Positions 21,392 through 31,300 of a DNA stretch of 51,066 bases are shown in pieces (position 1 is the first letter of the stretch; each line of letters begins with the position of its first letter). Below the pieces are notes generated by a model. The model saw only the letters and a program-made list of their open reading frames with translations. It had not been told where the DNA came from and ran no database searches. Made by a program: the position numbers and the translations under genes. This DNA comes from a virus: positions 1-51,066 of IMG/VR virus record IMGVR_UViG_3300032116_000298. The stretch is one strand, 5' to 3'.

Positions 21392-22939
21392 ATGGAGATC
21401 ATTGAGAACAAGGCACTGCTGCTGACAGTGCGCAACCCGGATCGGATCACAACCGTGATTCCGAAGAGCAAGGTACTGGAGCATGGTGACGGTATCGCCA
21501 GAGTGCTGGTCAACTGGGGGCTTGAAGAGTCCATCATCCTCAAGAACTTAAAGATCAACGCACCCTCACCCATCACCGGCCGTTACAAATGGCCCGGGCT
21601 CAACAAACCGTTTGAGCACCAGAAGACCACTGCATCTTTCCTCACCCTCCACCGCAGGGCGTTCTGCTTCAACGAGCAGGGGACGGGTAAGACTGCCTCC
21701 GTCATCTGGGCATCGGACTACCTGATGAACCTTGGCATCGTCAAGCGGGTGCTGGTCATCTGCCCGCTGTCCATTATGGATGCTGCCTGGAGGGGTGACC
21801 TCTTCCGGTTCGCCATGCACCGCAGGGTTGATGTTGCCCACGGCAAGCCCGAGAAGCGCAAAGAGATCGTGCTCGGAGATGCGGAGTTTGTAGTCATCAA
21901 CTACGACGGTGTTGAGATCGTCGCTGATGAGATTAAGAAAGGTGGCTTTGACCTTGTGGTCGTGGATGAGGCCAACGCATACAAGAACCCGCAGACCAAA
22001 CGCTGGAAGGTGCTGAACTCTCTGCTCACACCCAACACATGGCTGTGGATGCTCACTGGCACCCCGGCATCTCAATCGCCTGTGGATGCCTATGGTCTGG
22101 CCAAGCTGGTCAGCCCGAACAACGTGCCACGCTTTGGTGGTGCGTTCAAGGACTTGGTGATGAACAAGGTCACGCAGTTCAAGTGGGTGCCCAAACCCAA
22201 CGCGCAGACCACGGTGCATAAGGTCTTGCAGCCTGCCATCCGGTTCACCAAAGAGCAGTGCCTGGACCTGCCTGAAATGTCTTACACGTTCAGGGATGTA
22301 CCGCTTACCGCCCAGCAGATCAAGTACTACGAGCTACTGCGCAAACAACTGATCGTACAGGCCGCAGGAGAAGAGATCACCACGGTCAACGCAGCGGCCA
22401 ACCTCAACAAGCTGCTGCAACTCTCAGGCGGTGCGGTGTATTCCGACACTGGAGAGATTGTGCAGTTCGACGCCAGCAACCGCTTGGCGGTGTTGCGTGA
22501 AGTCGTTGAGGAGTCAAGCCATAAGGTGTTGGTGTTTGTGCCATACAGACACGCCATCGAGTTGGTGTCCGAAGACCTAAAGAAGCACGGGTACAGCACC
22601 GCCGTGATTCACGGGGGCATATCCGCAACCAATCGGGCCGACATCTTCCAGCGGTTCCAGACCCAGCCAGACCCACAGGTGCTGGTCATCCAGCCGCAAG
22701 CCGCATCACACGGCGTCACCCTCCATGCCGCAAACACAATCGTGTACTGGAGCCCCGTGATGTCCGTGGAAACGTACCTGCAATGCAACGCACGTGTGCA
22801 TCGCGCAGGGCAGAAGAACCCCTCGGTGGTCGTCCACCTGCAAGGCAGTGGGGTGGAGAAGAGGATGTACGCCATGCTCAAAAACAAGATGGACATCCAC
22901 ATCAAGATCGTGGACCTCTACGGGGAACTACTGAGTTGA
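21392..22939 (+). CDS. SNF2/DEAD-like helicase
   Basis: 515 aa. Motif I GTGKT near residue 98 (NEQGTGKTAS), motif II DEAN (VVVDEANAYKN, near 191), motif III LTGTP and motif VI QCNARVHRAGQK place it in SF2, SNF2 type. It probably remodels DNA or strips proteins during replication or recombination. ATG 21392 chosen because GGAG is 5 nt upstream; a TTG at 21365 would add nine residues. It lies next to the PDDEXK nuclease, a common phage recombination pairing. Confidence 0.93.
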   Translation: MEIIENKALLLTVRNPDRITTVIPKSKVLEHGDGIARVLVNWGLEESIILKNLKINAPSPITGRYKWPGLNKPFEHQKTTASFLTLHRRAFCFNEQGTGKTASVIWASDYLMNLGIVKRVLVICPLSIMDAAWRGDLFRFAMHRRVDVAHGKPEKRKEIVLGDAEFVVINYDGVEIVADEIKKGGFDLVVVDEANAYKNPQTKRWKVLNSLLTPNTWLWMLTGTPASQSPVDAYGLAKLVSPNNVPRFGGAFKDLVMNKVTQFKWVPKPNAQTTVHKVLQPAIRFTKEQCLDLPEMSYTFRDVPLTAQQIKYYELLRKQLIVQAAGEEITTVNAAANLNKLLQLSGGAVYSDTGEIVQFDASNRLAVLREVVEESSHKVLVFVPYRHAIELVSEDLKKHGYSTAVIHGGISATNRADIFQRFQTQPDPQVLVIQPQAASHGVTLHAANTIVYWSPVMSVETYLQCNARVHRAGQKNPSVVVHLQGSGVEKRMYAMLKNKMDIHIKIVDLYGELLS

Positions 22940-22956
22940 GGAGGAGAAAAAAACTA

Positions 22957-22984
22957 TTGACAATGACACTCTGTCAATTATACT
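22957..22984 (+). promoter_or_regulatory. Promoter with dyad upstream of the HNH gene
   Basis: TTGACA (22957-22962), 16-nt spacer, TATACT (22979-22984). The -35 is one arm of an inverted repeat TTGACA-N9-TGTCAA (22957-22977). The predicted start (about 22991) lies at the ATG 22993, so the mRNA would be leaderless. Confidence 0.6.
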
Positions 22985-22992
22985 GGGCCCCC

Positions 22993-23385
22993 ATGAAAAC
23001 CAGACTACCGCTGCCTCCTGCTGCGCACTTGCATGAGTTGTTTGTCTACAAAGATGGCCTGCTTATATGGCGGGAGAGCAGAAAACACGGCAAGGTAAAG
23101 GCAGGTGCAGTTGCTGGATGGAAGTCCAAAACGGATGGATATGTTCGGATATGTATAGAAGGGATGCAGTACGCCGCGCATCGCTTGGTATGGCGCATGC
23201 ACAACCCTCGCGGGGCAATCCCATTCATTCTTGACCACATTGACGGAGACCGTTCAAACAATCGAATCGAAAATTTAAGGAAAGTAACACCCACTGAAAA
23301 CAGACACAACAGAAGACCCCGGAAACAAGGGGTTGTTGGATCAGGTAAGTTGCAGCAGCTTTTACAAGAAAGGAGATCACAATGA
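22993..23385 (+). CDS. Free-standing HNH (homing-type) endonuclease
   Basis: 130 aa from ATG 22993; ATG 22963 is in frame but its GGAGGAG is 16 nt away. The beta region with GYVRICIEG and YAAHRLVW leads into DHIDGDRSNNRIENLR, then TPTENRHN: the HNH_3 active-site pattern. The C-terminus lacks the AP2-like DNA-binding part I expect after N-R-H-N, so the protein may be truncated. It sits between replication genes, typical of a mobile homing gene, with its own promoter. Confidence 0.85.
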   Translation: MKTRLPLPPAAHLHELFVYKDGLLIWRESRKHGKVKAGAVAGWKSKTDGYVRICIEGMQYAAHRLVWRMHNPRGAIPFILDHIDGDRSNNRIENLRKVTPTENRHNRRPRKQGVVGSGKLQQLLQERRSQ

Positions 23386-23777
23386 CCGAAGACATATCGG
23401 TAGACAAACTTGTCAGCGTCTACATCAAGATGCGCGACAAACGCAGCGCCCTCTTACGCGAGTATGAGGAACAAGATGGGGAGATCAAGGAGCAGATGGA
23501 AACACTGGAGAGCAAGCTGCTCGACCTGTGCAAGTCCATCGGCGCTGATAGCCTCAAGACCCAACATGGAACCGTCATTCGCACAGTGAAGACCCGTTAC
23601 TGGACGAGCGATTGGAACTCCATGCACAAGTTCATCATGCAGCACAACATGCCTGATCTGCTGGAAAAGCGCATCAGCCAGACTGTCATGAAGCAACTGA
23701 TCGAAGAGAACCCCGACATGATGCCACCCAACCTGAATGTCGATAGCCGGTACGCAGTTACCATAAGGAGAAGCTAA
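23382..23777 (+). CDS. Coiled-coil early protein
   Basis: 131 aa. A coiled-coil N-terminal half (KLVSVYIKMRDKRSALLREY onward) precedes GADSLKTQHGTVIRTVKTRY, then LLEKRISQTVMKQLIEENPD and an end in VTIRRS. I recall this pattern from phage replication regions; no function is assigned. AAAGGAG lies upstream. Confidence 0.85.
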   Translation: MTEDISVDKLVSVYIKMRDKRSALLREYEEQDGEIKEQMETLESKLLDLCKSIGADSLKTQHGTVIRTVKTRYWTSDWNSMHKFIMQHNMPDLLEKRISQTVMKQLIEENPDMMPPNLNVDSRYAVTIRRS

Positions 23778-23978
23778 GTGCAAAACCAAAACATGACGGT
23801 CAAGGAGGTTGCAGATTTTCTGCGCGTCTCCCGCCAGACCGTGTACACGATGGTCAAAGAGGGAAGGCTTCCGCATTTCCGAATTGGCAACAAGGTCCGC
23901 TTCAAACAGAGCGACATTGAGGCCCTGACCTCGACCGCAAAAACCAACCCCGCAACTACTGGAGTAAATGATGAGTGA
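23778..23978 (+). CDS. Excisionase/MerR-type HTH protein
   Basis: 66 aa with GTG start (ATG 23793 is an alternative). TVKEVADFLRVSRQTVYTMV then GRLPHFRIGNKVRFKQSDIE is the classic HTH_17 single domain. In temperate phages this would be an excisionase, but no integrase is visible, so a transcription regulator is more likely. It is a candidate reader of the operator sites in this genome. Confidence 0.88.
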   Translation: MQNQNMTVKEVADFLRVSRQTVYTMVKEGRLPHFRIGNKVRFKQSDIEALTSTAKTNPATTGVNDE

Positions 23979-24891
23979 ACTGACCCTGTTTTCCAAAGGC
24001 GGCAACACCCTGCCCGCGCACCTGCGCAACATCGAACTTGATGAGACCACGAAAGCCCTGATGGGCGGCAGTGGCGGTGGCAGCGGCAAACGTATTTCTA
24101 TCCGTGGCGGCGTGTTCCGCATGCTCGTGGATGGCAAGGAAGTTGCCCAGAACGAAGACCGCTCGATGAACATTGTGATCGTGGCTGCAAACGCCAACGT
24201 GTCACGCAGCTTCTACGCTGGAGATTATGAAGAAGGCAAAAACATTTCCCCCGACTGCTGGTCCAATGACGGCATCTCCCCCGATGTCAAGGTCTCAGAA
24301 CCGCAGGCATCCAAGTGCGCCTCATGCCCGCAGAATGTCGCAGGCTCTGCGAAACAGGGCGGCGGTCGTGCTTGCCGTTTCAGCCAACGCATGGCTGTGA
24401 TGCTGGAGAACGATCTGCAAGGTGACATCTACCAACTGACCCTGCCCGCGCAATCCATCTTTGGAAACGTGGAGAACGGCAAGATGCCCATGCAGGCATA
24501 CGCTAAGTTCTTGGGTGGTCATGGCCTCCCGATCACCGCAGTGGTCACCGAGATGCGGTTCGATACCGCCAGTGCCACTCCCAAACTGACCTTCAAGGCA
24601 GTGCGTCCGCTGGAGGCCGATGAGATGGCCAACTGCCAAGAGAAGGGCCGCAGCACTGAGGCCAAGGCAGCAATCAGCCAGACCCCTGCGGCGCTTGATG
24701 GAGCCAAGCCCAAGGCTGTTGCAGCCGCTCCCGCCGTGAGCACCGACGATGGGGATGATGAGGACGAGGCACCCGCACCGGCCAAGGTCAAAGTCAAGGC
24801 CGAAGAAGTGCCTGCTGAGGAGCCGACCAAGCGCCCCAAGAAAGCCGCACCGAAAGATGTGAGCGCCATCTTGGACGACTGGGCTGAGTAA
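23971..24891 (+). CDS. Putative single-stranded DNA-binding protein
   Basis: 306 aa. A beta-rich core (KRISIRGGVFRMLVDGKEVA, then MNIVIVAANANVSRSFYAGD) carries a CASC...C cysteine cluster (near 107-130). A long Ala/Pro/Lys and acidic linker leads to an acidic hydrophobic tip ending in ILDDWAE. The tip resembles SSB C-termini that recruit replication partners. Position between helicase and primase fits. The core family is not one I can name, so SSB is inferred. Confidence 0.6.
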   Translation: MSELTLFSKGGNTLPAHLRNIELDETTKALMGGSGGGSGKRISIRGGVFRMLVDGKEVAQNEDRSMNIVIVAANANVSRSFYAGDYEEGKNISPDCWSNDGISPDVKVSEPQASKCASCPQNVAGSAKQGGGRACRFSQRMAVMLENDLQGDIYQLTLPAQSIFGNVENGKMPMQAYAKFLGGHGLPITAVVTEMRFDTASATPKLTFKAVRPLEADEMANCQEKGRSTEAKAAISQTPAALDGAKPKAVAAAPAVSTDDGDDEDEAPAPAKVKVKAEEVPAEEPTKRPKKAAPKDVSAILDDWAE

Positions 24892-24937
24892 GGAGCCTGG
24901 GGGGAAAGCGGATACAGCGAGTACCCCCACCCACACT

Positions 24938-25177
24938 ATGAACAACAGAGGCTACTCACGCAAATTTGCAGCCGCCAACAAGAAGGCAGACTCATCCCAT
25001 GTGGGTGTGCGGCTTGGGCGTATCTGCATAGCCGAGGACATCCCGGTTCCTGATGTGGCTGAGTACCTTGGTGTGTCCCGTCAGGCCGTGTACCTGTGGT
25101 TCTTAGGCAAGTCCACCCCGCATCCCAAGATGCGCGAGACGCTGAACGAACTGATCACAAGGTTCAAGGCTAAATAA
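24938..25177 (+). CDS. Small HTH (Cro/XRE-like) protein
   Basis: 79 aa. ICIAEDIPVPDVAEYLGVSR then QAVYLWFLGKSTPHPKMRE is a helix-turn-helix. No clear Shine-Dalgarno: the upstream GGGGGGAAAG and CCCCCACCC tracts can pair with each other, so translation may be controlled by structure. Possible repressor for the early operators. Confidence 0.8.
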   Translation: MNNRGYSRKFAAANKKADSSHVGVRLGRICIAEDIPVPDVAEYLGVSRQAVYLWFLGKSTPHPKMRETLNELITRFKAK

Positions 25178-25190
25178 CCCAACAATTTCG

Positions 25191-25211
25191 CCCACTGCCG
25201 CCAGTAGTGGG
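25191..25211 (+). promoter_or_regulatory. Hairpin before the primase-helicase gene
   Basis: CCCACT (25191-25196) pairs with AGTGGG (25206-25211) over a 9-nt loop, ending 18 nt before the ATG at 25230. No T-run follows, so it is not a terminator. A modest translational element at most. Confidence 0.4.
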
Positions 25212-25229
25212 TTGCTGAGAGAGCGAACG

Positions 25230-28103
25230 ATGACCTCACGGATTCCCTTTCTCTCTTCTGTTTTGGCAGAAGAGGGACTGTACTGTGTGGTTGGGTTGAA
25301 GAAAGGTGCTCCGAGACAGACGTTTGTAGAGTCAATTGAAGAGATCGACGGTGTAGTGGATGGCTTGATCGCGCAAGGGTATGACGCATATTTTGGATGT
25401 GCCAAGTACTTGAACGCGGCAGAAGGACGCACAGCGCAGAACGCCAAATGGTTCAAAGCCTTTTGGATTGATCTGGACTGCGGCGAGGAAAAGCCATACG
25501 AAACACAGGCCGATGCGCTTGAGGCTCTCAAAGGTTTTGTCAAGGTCACTGGACTACCAAGGCCAACCATAATCAACTCAGGCAGAGGTGTTCACGCATA
25601 CTGGACACTGACAGCGCCGATCTTCTACAACGACTGGAAGCCCACAGCCGAAGCCTTCAAGAAGTTCTGCGCGGTATACAACCTCAAGGCCGACCCTGCG
25701 GTGACTGCTGATGCAGCCCGCATCCTGCGCGTCCCAGAGACGCTGAACTACAAAGACAGCCCACCAAAGCCGGTTGATGTCATGCTGGTGTCCCCAGCGA
25801 TCACACTGAGCCGGTTCCAAGAGATCGTTGGGATCGGAGCAGAAGAGGGTGAGCCTGATCTGCCGTTTGCCAAGAACGTGCCCCGCAAGGTACTGGATGC
25901 CACGACCCGCGCATTGATGGGTAACAGCGTCTCAAAGTTTGGCACCATCATGCGCAAGAGCGCCCACGGCAAAGGCTGTGCCCAGCTTGTCCACATCTAC
26001 CGCAACCAAGAAGAAACAGAAGAACCACTGTGGAGGGCGGGGCTGTCAATCGCGGTCAACTGCGAAGATGGTGAACTGGCAATCCACAAGATATCCCACG
26101 GTCATCCAGAGTACGACCCGACGGAGACGCAGACCAAAGCCGATACGCTGATTGGCAAGCCATACAAGTGCGCCACCTTCCAGGGGCTGAACCCGGGCGG
26201 GTGCGATGAGTGCCCCAATCGCGGCAAGATCACTTCCCCCATCCAGATTGGCGCATCCATTGCAGAGGCCAAGGCCGAGGACAACATTGTTGTCATGCGC
26301 AACGCGGTGCTGGAGGAGGAAGTCACTGTTGAGATTCCCGAGTACCCGTTTCCATATTTCCGTGGCAAGAACGGTGGTGTGTATCGGCGGGAGTTGCCCG
26401 GTGAGCGAAAGCGCAAGAAGGACGACGATGACGATGATGAGCCACAAGACAAGCTCGTCTATGAGTACGACCTGTATGTGGTCAAGAGGCTGGACGACCC
26501 AGATGTTGGGGAGTCGCTGTGGATGCGGCTGCACATGCCCAAGGACGGCATCAAAGAGTTTTCGTGCCCACTCTCAAGCGTCATGTCACGCGACAAGCTC
26601 AGAGATGTGCTGTCGTTTCAGGGTGTGGCGGCATACAACGCAAAACTGGATGGAATCATGGCTTACGTAACAAGATGGGTCAATGAACTGCAACAGCTTA
26701 CTGAGGCTGAGAAGGCCCGCCAGCAGTTTGGCTGGCATGAGAACGACACCAAGTTCGTGGTTGGCAACCGGGAGATATCGGCGTCCGGGGTTGTGTACAG
26801 CCCCTCATCAAACGCCACCGCAGAAGTCGCCGCTGCCTACGGCAAGAAAGGCACCGTGGCCGAGTGGGCGCGTGTTGCCAACATCTATGCTGCACCGGGC
26901 AATGAGGTGCGGGCGTTCACCCTGTTTTCTGGGTTCGGCTCAACGCTCTTCAAGTTCACCAAGCTCAGTGGTGCCATCATTCACCTGACCAACAACGGCT
27001 CTGGTGTTGGTAAGACCACCATACAACATATGGTCAACAGCATCTGGGGACGGCCAGTGGAAACACTGCTGAACCAAGAGGACAAGTACCTTGCCCGTAT
27101 GCACAGGATTGCAGTGCTGGGCAGCATCCCCGCTACGATTGATGAGTTGACCAATATGCTGGATGAAGAAGTCAGCAACATGGCGTACAGCATCACGCAC
27201 GGGCGGGGGCGTAACCGGATGCAATCCCAGACCAACGCGGAGCGGAGCAACTCTTTGCGCTGGGCACTGATCGCCATCACCTCGGGTAACAAGAGCCTGT
27301 ACGACCAGTTGTACAACCTCAAGGATTTCCCAGAGGGCGAACTGATGCGGATACTGGAGTTCTCAGTGTCCAAGAACGACCGGATGAGCAAGGCCGAGTC
27401 CGATGAGGCGTTCAACCCCATGCACGAGAACTACGGCGTGGCCGGTGAAGTGTTCATGCGGTATGTGATTGCCAACCTGCCAGAGGTCAAGAAGCTGCTC
27501 CTCAAGGTGCAGCGCAAGCTGGACAAGGCCGCAGGGTTTACGCAGCGGGAGCGGTTCTGGTCTGCCACCGCAGCATGCGCCATCACCTCGGGCATCATCA
27601 CCAAGAAGCTGGGCCTGCACAACATTGATGTGGCTGCGGTCTACACATGGGCGGTGCAGGAGCTAGGCAGGATGCGGGTTGAGGTGCGCCCTGGAGTCGT
27701 TGGGCCTCTCGCCCATCTGGGTCTGTTCCTCAACGCCCATAACAACAATATGCTCATCGTCAACAGCACTGTGGATAAGCGTTCGGGGTTGAATGCGGTA
27801 CCAGTACGCGAACCAAGGGGTGAGTTGATCACACGCTATGAGCCGGACACCAAGCTCCTGTTCATAACCACCAAAGTTCTTCGTGAGTGGTGCAGTGAAA
27901 ACCAAGTGTCCTACAAAGCTCTTGTGGATGACCTGCACCGGCTTGGCGCATGCCAAGGGTCCATCAAGAAGGCGATGTCCCGAGGCTCTGACATGTCCAC
28001 CCCTCCTGTGAACGCGCTGGTGGTCGATTGCAACAAGGCTACGGCGCTGGACCCGGAGGACAAGACCCCGTTGCCCTCTCCAGCAGATGACGATAACGAA
28101 TAG
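25230..28103 (+). CDS. Primase-helicase (RepB-type AEP primase plus DUF927-like helicase)
   Basis: 957 aa. The N-terminal primase part has WIDLDCG (Asp81, Asp83) and SGRGVHAYW (117-125), the metal and nucleotide motifs of archaeo-eukaryotic-type RepB primases. A middle region holds a CDECPNRG cysteine pair and an Asp/Lys-rich linker. The C-terminal half has Walker A NNGSGVGKTT (588-597) and resembles DUF927/plasmid replication helicases. One polypeptide thus provides primer synthesis and unwinding. ATG 25230 chosen; TTG 25212 is possible. Confidence 0.9.
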   Translation: MTSRIPFLSSVLAEEGLYCVVGLKKGAPRQTFVESIEEIDGVVDGLIAQGYDAYFGCAKYLNAAEGRTAQNAKWFKAFWIDLDCGEEKPYETQADALEALKGFVKVTGLPRPTIINSGRGVHAYWTLTAPIFYNDWKPTAEAFKKFCAVYNLKADPAVTADAARILRVPETLNYKDSPPKPVDVMLVSPAITLSRFQEIVGIGAEEGEPDLPFAKNVPRKVLDATTRALMGNSVSKFGTIMRKSAHGKGCAQLVHIYRNQEETEEPLWRAGLSIAVNCEDGELAIHKISHGHPEYDPTETQTKADTLIGKPYKCATFQGLNPGGCDECPNRGKITSPIQIGASIAEAKAEDNIVVMRNAVLEEEVTVEIPEYPFPYFRGKNGGVYRRELPGERKRKKDDDDDDEPQDKLVYEYDLYVVKRLDDPDVGESLWMRLHMPKDGIKEFSCPLSSVMSRDKLRDVLSFQGVAAYNAKLDGIMAYVTRWVNELQQLTEAEKARQQFGWHENDTKFVVGNREISASGVVYSPSSNATAEVAAAYGKKGTVAEWARVANIYAAPGNEVRAFTLFSGFGSTLFKFTKLSGAIIHLTNNGSGVGKTTIQHMVNSIWGRPVETLLNQEDKYLARMHRIAVLGSIPATIDELTNMLDEEVSNMAYSITHGRGRNRMQSQTNAERSNSLRWALIAITSGNKSLYDQLYNLKDFPEGELMRILEFSVSKNDRMSKAESDEAFNPMHENYGVAGEVFMRYVIANLPEVKKLLLKVQRKLDKAAGFTQRERFWSATAACAITSGIITKKLGLHNIDVAAVYTWAVQELGRMRVEVRPGVVGPLAHLGLFLNAHNNNMLIVNSTVDKRSGLNAVPVREPRGELITRYEPDTKLLFITTKVLREWCSENQVSYKALVDDLHRLGACQGSIKKAMSRGSDMSTPPVNALVVDCNKATALDPEDKTPLPSPADDDNE

Positions 28104-28290
28104 CGGAGTGCCAGTCGTAATAGAATGGCACAAATTCGCAGTTGGCAGTTCGTTTTACATACCTACGCTGACGCCTGATACGCTGGCAGGGGATGTGGAA
28201 CAAGCTGCTAAAGAGCGAGGGATGGTTGTGAAGTACCGTTTCTCCAAAGAAGGGGGCACTTACGGGATTAGGTTCTGGCGGATTAAATGA
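28087..28290 (+). CDS. Small hypothetical protein, last gene of the operon
   Basis: 67 aa, overlapping the primase-helicase end by 17 nt. VIEWHKFAVGSSFYIPTL then GMVVKYRFSKEGGTYGIRFW is a compact alpha/beta pattern that I have seen as a short terminal gene in phages. Function unknown. Confidence 0.8.
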   Translation: MTITNSGVPVVIEWHKFAVGSSFYIPTLTPDTLAGDVEQAAKERGMVVKYRFSKEGGTYGIRFWRIK

Positions 28291-28356
28291 CCATGTGCTA
28301 CAGTTCGCTCGGCAACATGGTCTCCTTCTCTCTGTAGTTGCCTTACCTCCATTACA

Positions 28357-28385
28357 CCCCGGGTACCCCCCGGGGATTTTTTTAT
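28357..28385 (+). terminator. Rho-independent terminator of the early operon
   Basis: CCCCGGG (28357-28363), loop TACCC, CCCGGGG (28369-28375), then ATTTTTTTATT. It lies between the convergent early and late operons. The opposite strand has no T-run after the stem, so it mainly stops rightward transcription. Confidence 0.9.
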
Positions 28386-31300
28386 TCAAAAAAGTTCTTC
28401 AGCCGCGCTGATCAGTTCTTCGCGCATCCGCTTGTTGATCTCGATGCCCTGGTACATATCCCGGGAGATGGCGTCACGTGCCTTGACGGACTTGGTGATG
28501 GTCGAACCGGAGATACCCAGGTCAGGGTACTTGTCCCCCAGAGCGAACAACTTATCCTCGATGGCGTCCATGCGCTCTTGGTCACCCATGTTCAGGGCAA
28601 TGTAATACTGCTTGAGAAGCCTCTTGGCCTGACCAGCGGTGGCGTCTTCCTTACCCTTGATGTAGGCGTTCTCTTCGTACTTGGTCAACAGATCGGCAGG
28701 GGCGAAACCCAGCACTTGCATGGCGGCGTTGGCACCATTGACCTCACCGACAAGATCACCCCGCAGCGTCAGCGCACCCTCGTCTGCGTAGCGGTACGCC
28801 TTCATGGGGTTCTTCAGCGCCACAGGCAGCATGGTCTCCACTCCGCGCCAGAATTGCCCTTCAGCAATCAACTCCTGACCCCGGAAGACGTTGTTGACCA
28901 CCGCGTATGGAGCGCCAAGGATGTTCTCAAGGAACTGAGACAGCGCCGAGGCGTCTGCCTTGTCACCCTTCTGATCGCGGTAGATCAAGTCCGTCCAGCC
29001 CACACGGTCTGCGATACCAAGGTTGGTGATGTAATTCACTGGCCCTTTGAACCAGAACTCGTTCAAGTAGCGGCGCAACATCTCATCAAAGGTATCCTCG
29101 TCGTCATCGGCAAATGCGTTGTAGACAGTCTCGGGAATCCAATACAGTGGGATGCCTTTGGCACCAGCAAAGAGCGCGGACATGGCGTAGATGCCAAACA
29201 ACTGGCGACGAGCGGCGCTGACCAATTCCTTTTGCTCGGGTGTGGCGTCAGGTGGTACGGGCAATGACCTGCGGATGGTGTCAAACAGCATGTAGTACAT
29301 GGTGAAGGCAAACCGCTTGAACACGGTCAGCACTTTGCCAAGACCTTGCTGGGTAATACTCGGAGCAGATTCTGCATGCCCTGCACCGTGCGTGAACTCC
29401 ACCATGCGGATGGCTTTGTCGATGGCCTGAGCCTGAGCGGCCTCTCCCCTTACACCCTTTTTAGCCAACCGCTGCATCTCAAGATCATAGGCAGCAATTG
29501 CCGTGACCTCACGGTTCATACGCTCGGCATGGTGGAACATGAACGAGGAATACAGCGCGGTCTTCTCCCCCAACGTCTTCATCACACTGGGGTCCCCGCT
29601 GGGATCATTCGCCAACCCCAAGGCGTCACGGGCCGTCGACGTTTGCAAGAAGCCAAGGTCTTTGAGACGCTGCACCAGCGCCTTGTACTGCGGGGCTTTA
29701 CCTGCGTTGACCAGATTCTCAACGGACAGCATGGCGTTTTCAGTCACCTTCTGCCCGTTGATGTCCGTCACCGTGCGGCTAAAGCTAGATGTTGAGTACA
29801 GCTTAGTCGCTGCTATCAAAGCCCTGCCAGCAGCAGCAAAACCATATGTACCACCCAACTGCGGGAAGGTGACCATCGGTGTCTGCAACAAGTTAATCGT
29901 TGCGGAGGAGACGTTACCTGCAAGGTTGAAATAAAACGCGGCACCGCTGGCCCACCGTGCCCACCGTTCAACAGTCGGGTCCATCGCAAACTGAAGCCGG
30001 GACTCCAGTTCTTGCAGAATCTCAGCGCCCCGCTGCTGGTCAATACCGCGTAACTTCTGAGCCGTCTGGCCCATGTTATCTATAAGACCTTGCAGCTTGT
30101 CCGAGTACCGCATGCGTGAAAGCTGGCCCACCAAATTGTTGGTGACGTTGCTGAAGGCCGTGGCGGCGTTCTCCTCATAGCCCAACGTGCCTTTACGCGC
30201 CGTGAACGATTTGAGGATGCTGGTCTCTGGCATGGCACTGACGATCAGGGCCAAGAACTTATCAACCGCAGCATCCTCCGCACCGCCCTCTTTCATGATC
30301 TTGATGATCTGGGCAGCGATGGTGCCGCTGGGTGCCCTGCGGGCTCTCTCCCCCTCGACCTTCATGTACTCATCAAAGTCGGTGGCTCCCTCTTGCTCAA
30401 GGGCGTTACGGGCAGTGGTCCGCTCAATCTGGCTGTTGTAGAGCTTGCGCTCCATCTCGCCATCTCTGTTCTTGAACTCCAGCCAGTAGGTACCCTGACG
30501 GTACAGTGGCGCGTAGTGGTCGATGCCCTTGGCGATGATCATGCCGATCACCTTCTCGTAGGCACCCAATGCCTGCTTACGCTCTGGGGTGCCCTCACCA
30601 TGCACACCCACTAGGTTGGCATAGAGCGAGTCCTGCAACTCCTTGAAGAGTTGTTTGTATGAGCCGAACAGATCACGGTAGAGCTTCTGACCTTCAGGCG
30701 TGAGAGTCTTGAAGTCCTTGCTGAACTGTGCATGCAGTGCGGCCTTCTCCGTGTTGGCGTACTTGCTGACAGGAGCCTCAGGGTTGATGTCCTCCCGAGT
30801 GTGGTCATGGACCATCTTGGTCCACTTGTTGAACTCAGGGTTCTGGACGTACTTTTGCAGCCGGGTGTTCAACGGGGCAAGTTTCTCAATCAGGCTTTCA
30901 CGGTACCCGGCCATCTCGTTGACGGTATCGGCAAACGTAACAGCATCACGCCCAAGGATGCGCTCCCCCACCTCCCCCACGGCAGAGAGGTTCAAGAACT
31001 TCTGCAAGCCTTGGCGCAGAGTCAGCCCTCCCACCTCCACAGCCGAGAGGAACCGTGAAGCCTGCTCAGGCGTCATCCGGGTGTGCTTCTGGGTCAACTC
31101 ACTGGTCTTGTTCAGCACCTTCTGGAACGTGCCAGGGTTGTGAATAGTCTGCGCAAACAGCGTATCGCCCGTGCGGGAGTCCGGTGGCGGCCCCACGATG
31201 CTGTCGAGCAGCCGGTCAATCTGATCGAGCGTAGGCTCAGTGCGTTCTGGCAGTCTGAAGGCGCGGCGCATCAGGCGCATGAGCTTGTCCCACATTGACA

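Noticed and set aside
23778-23978. Excisionase as evidence for a temperate phage
   Set aside because: The HTH_17 domain is real, but no integrase, attachment site or CI-type repressor operon is visible in the window.
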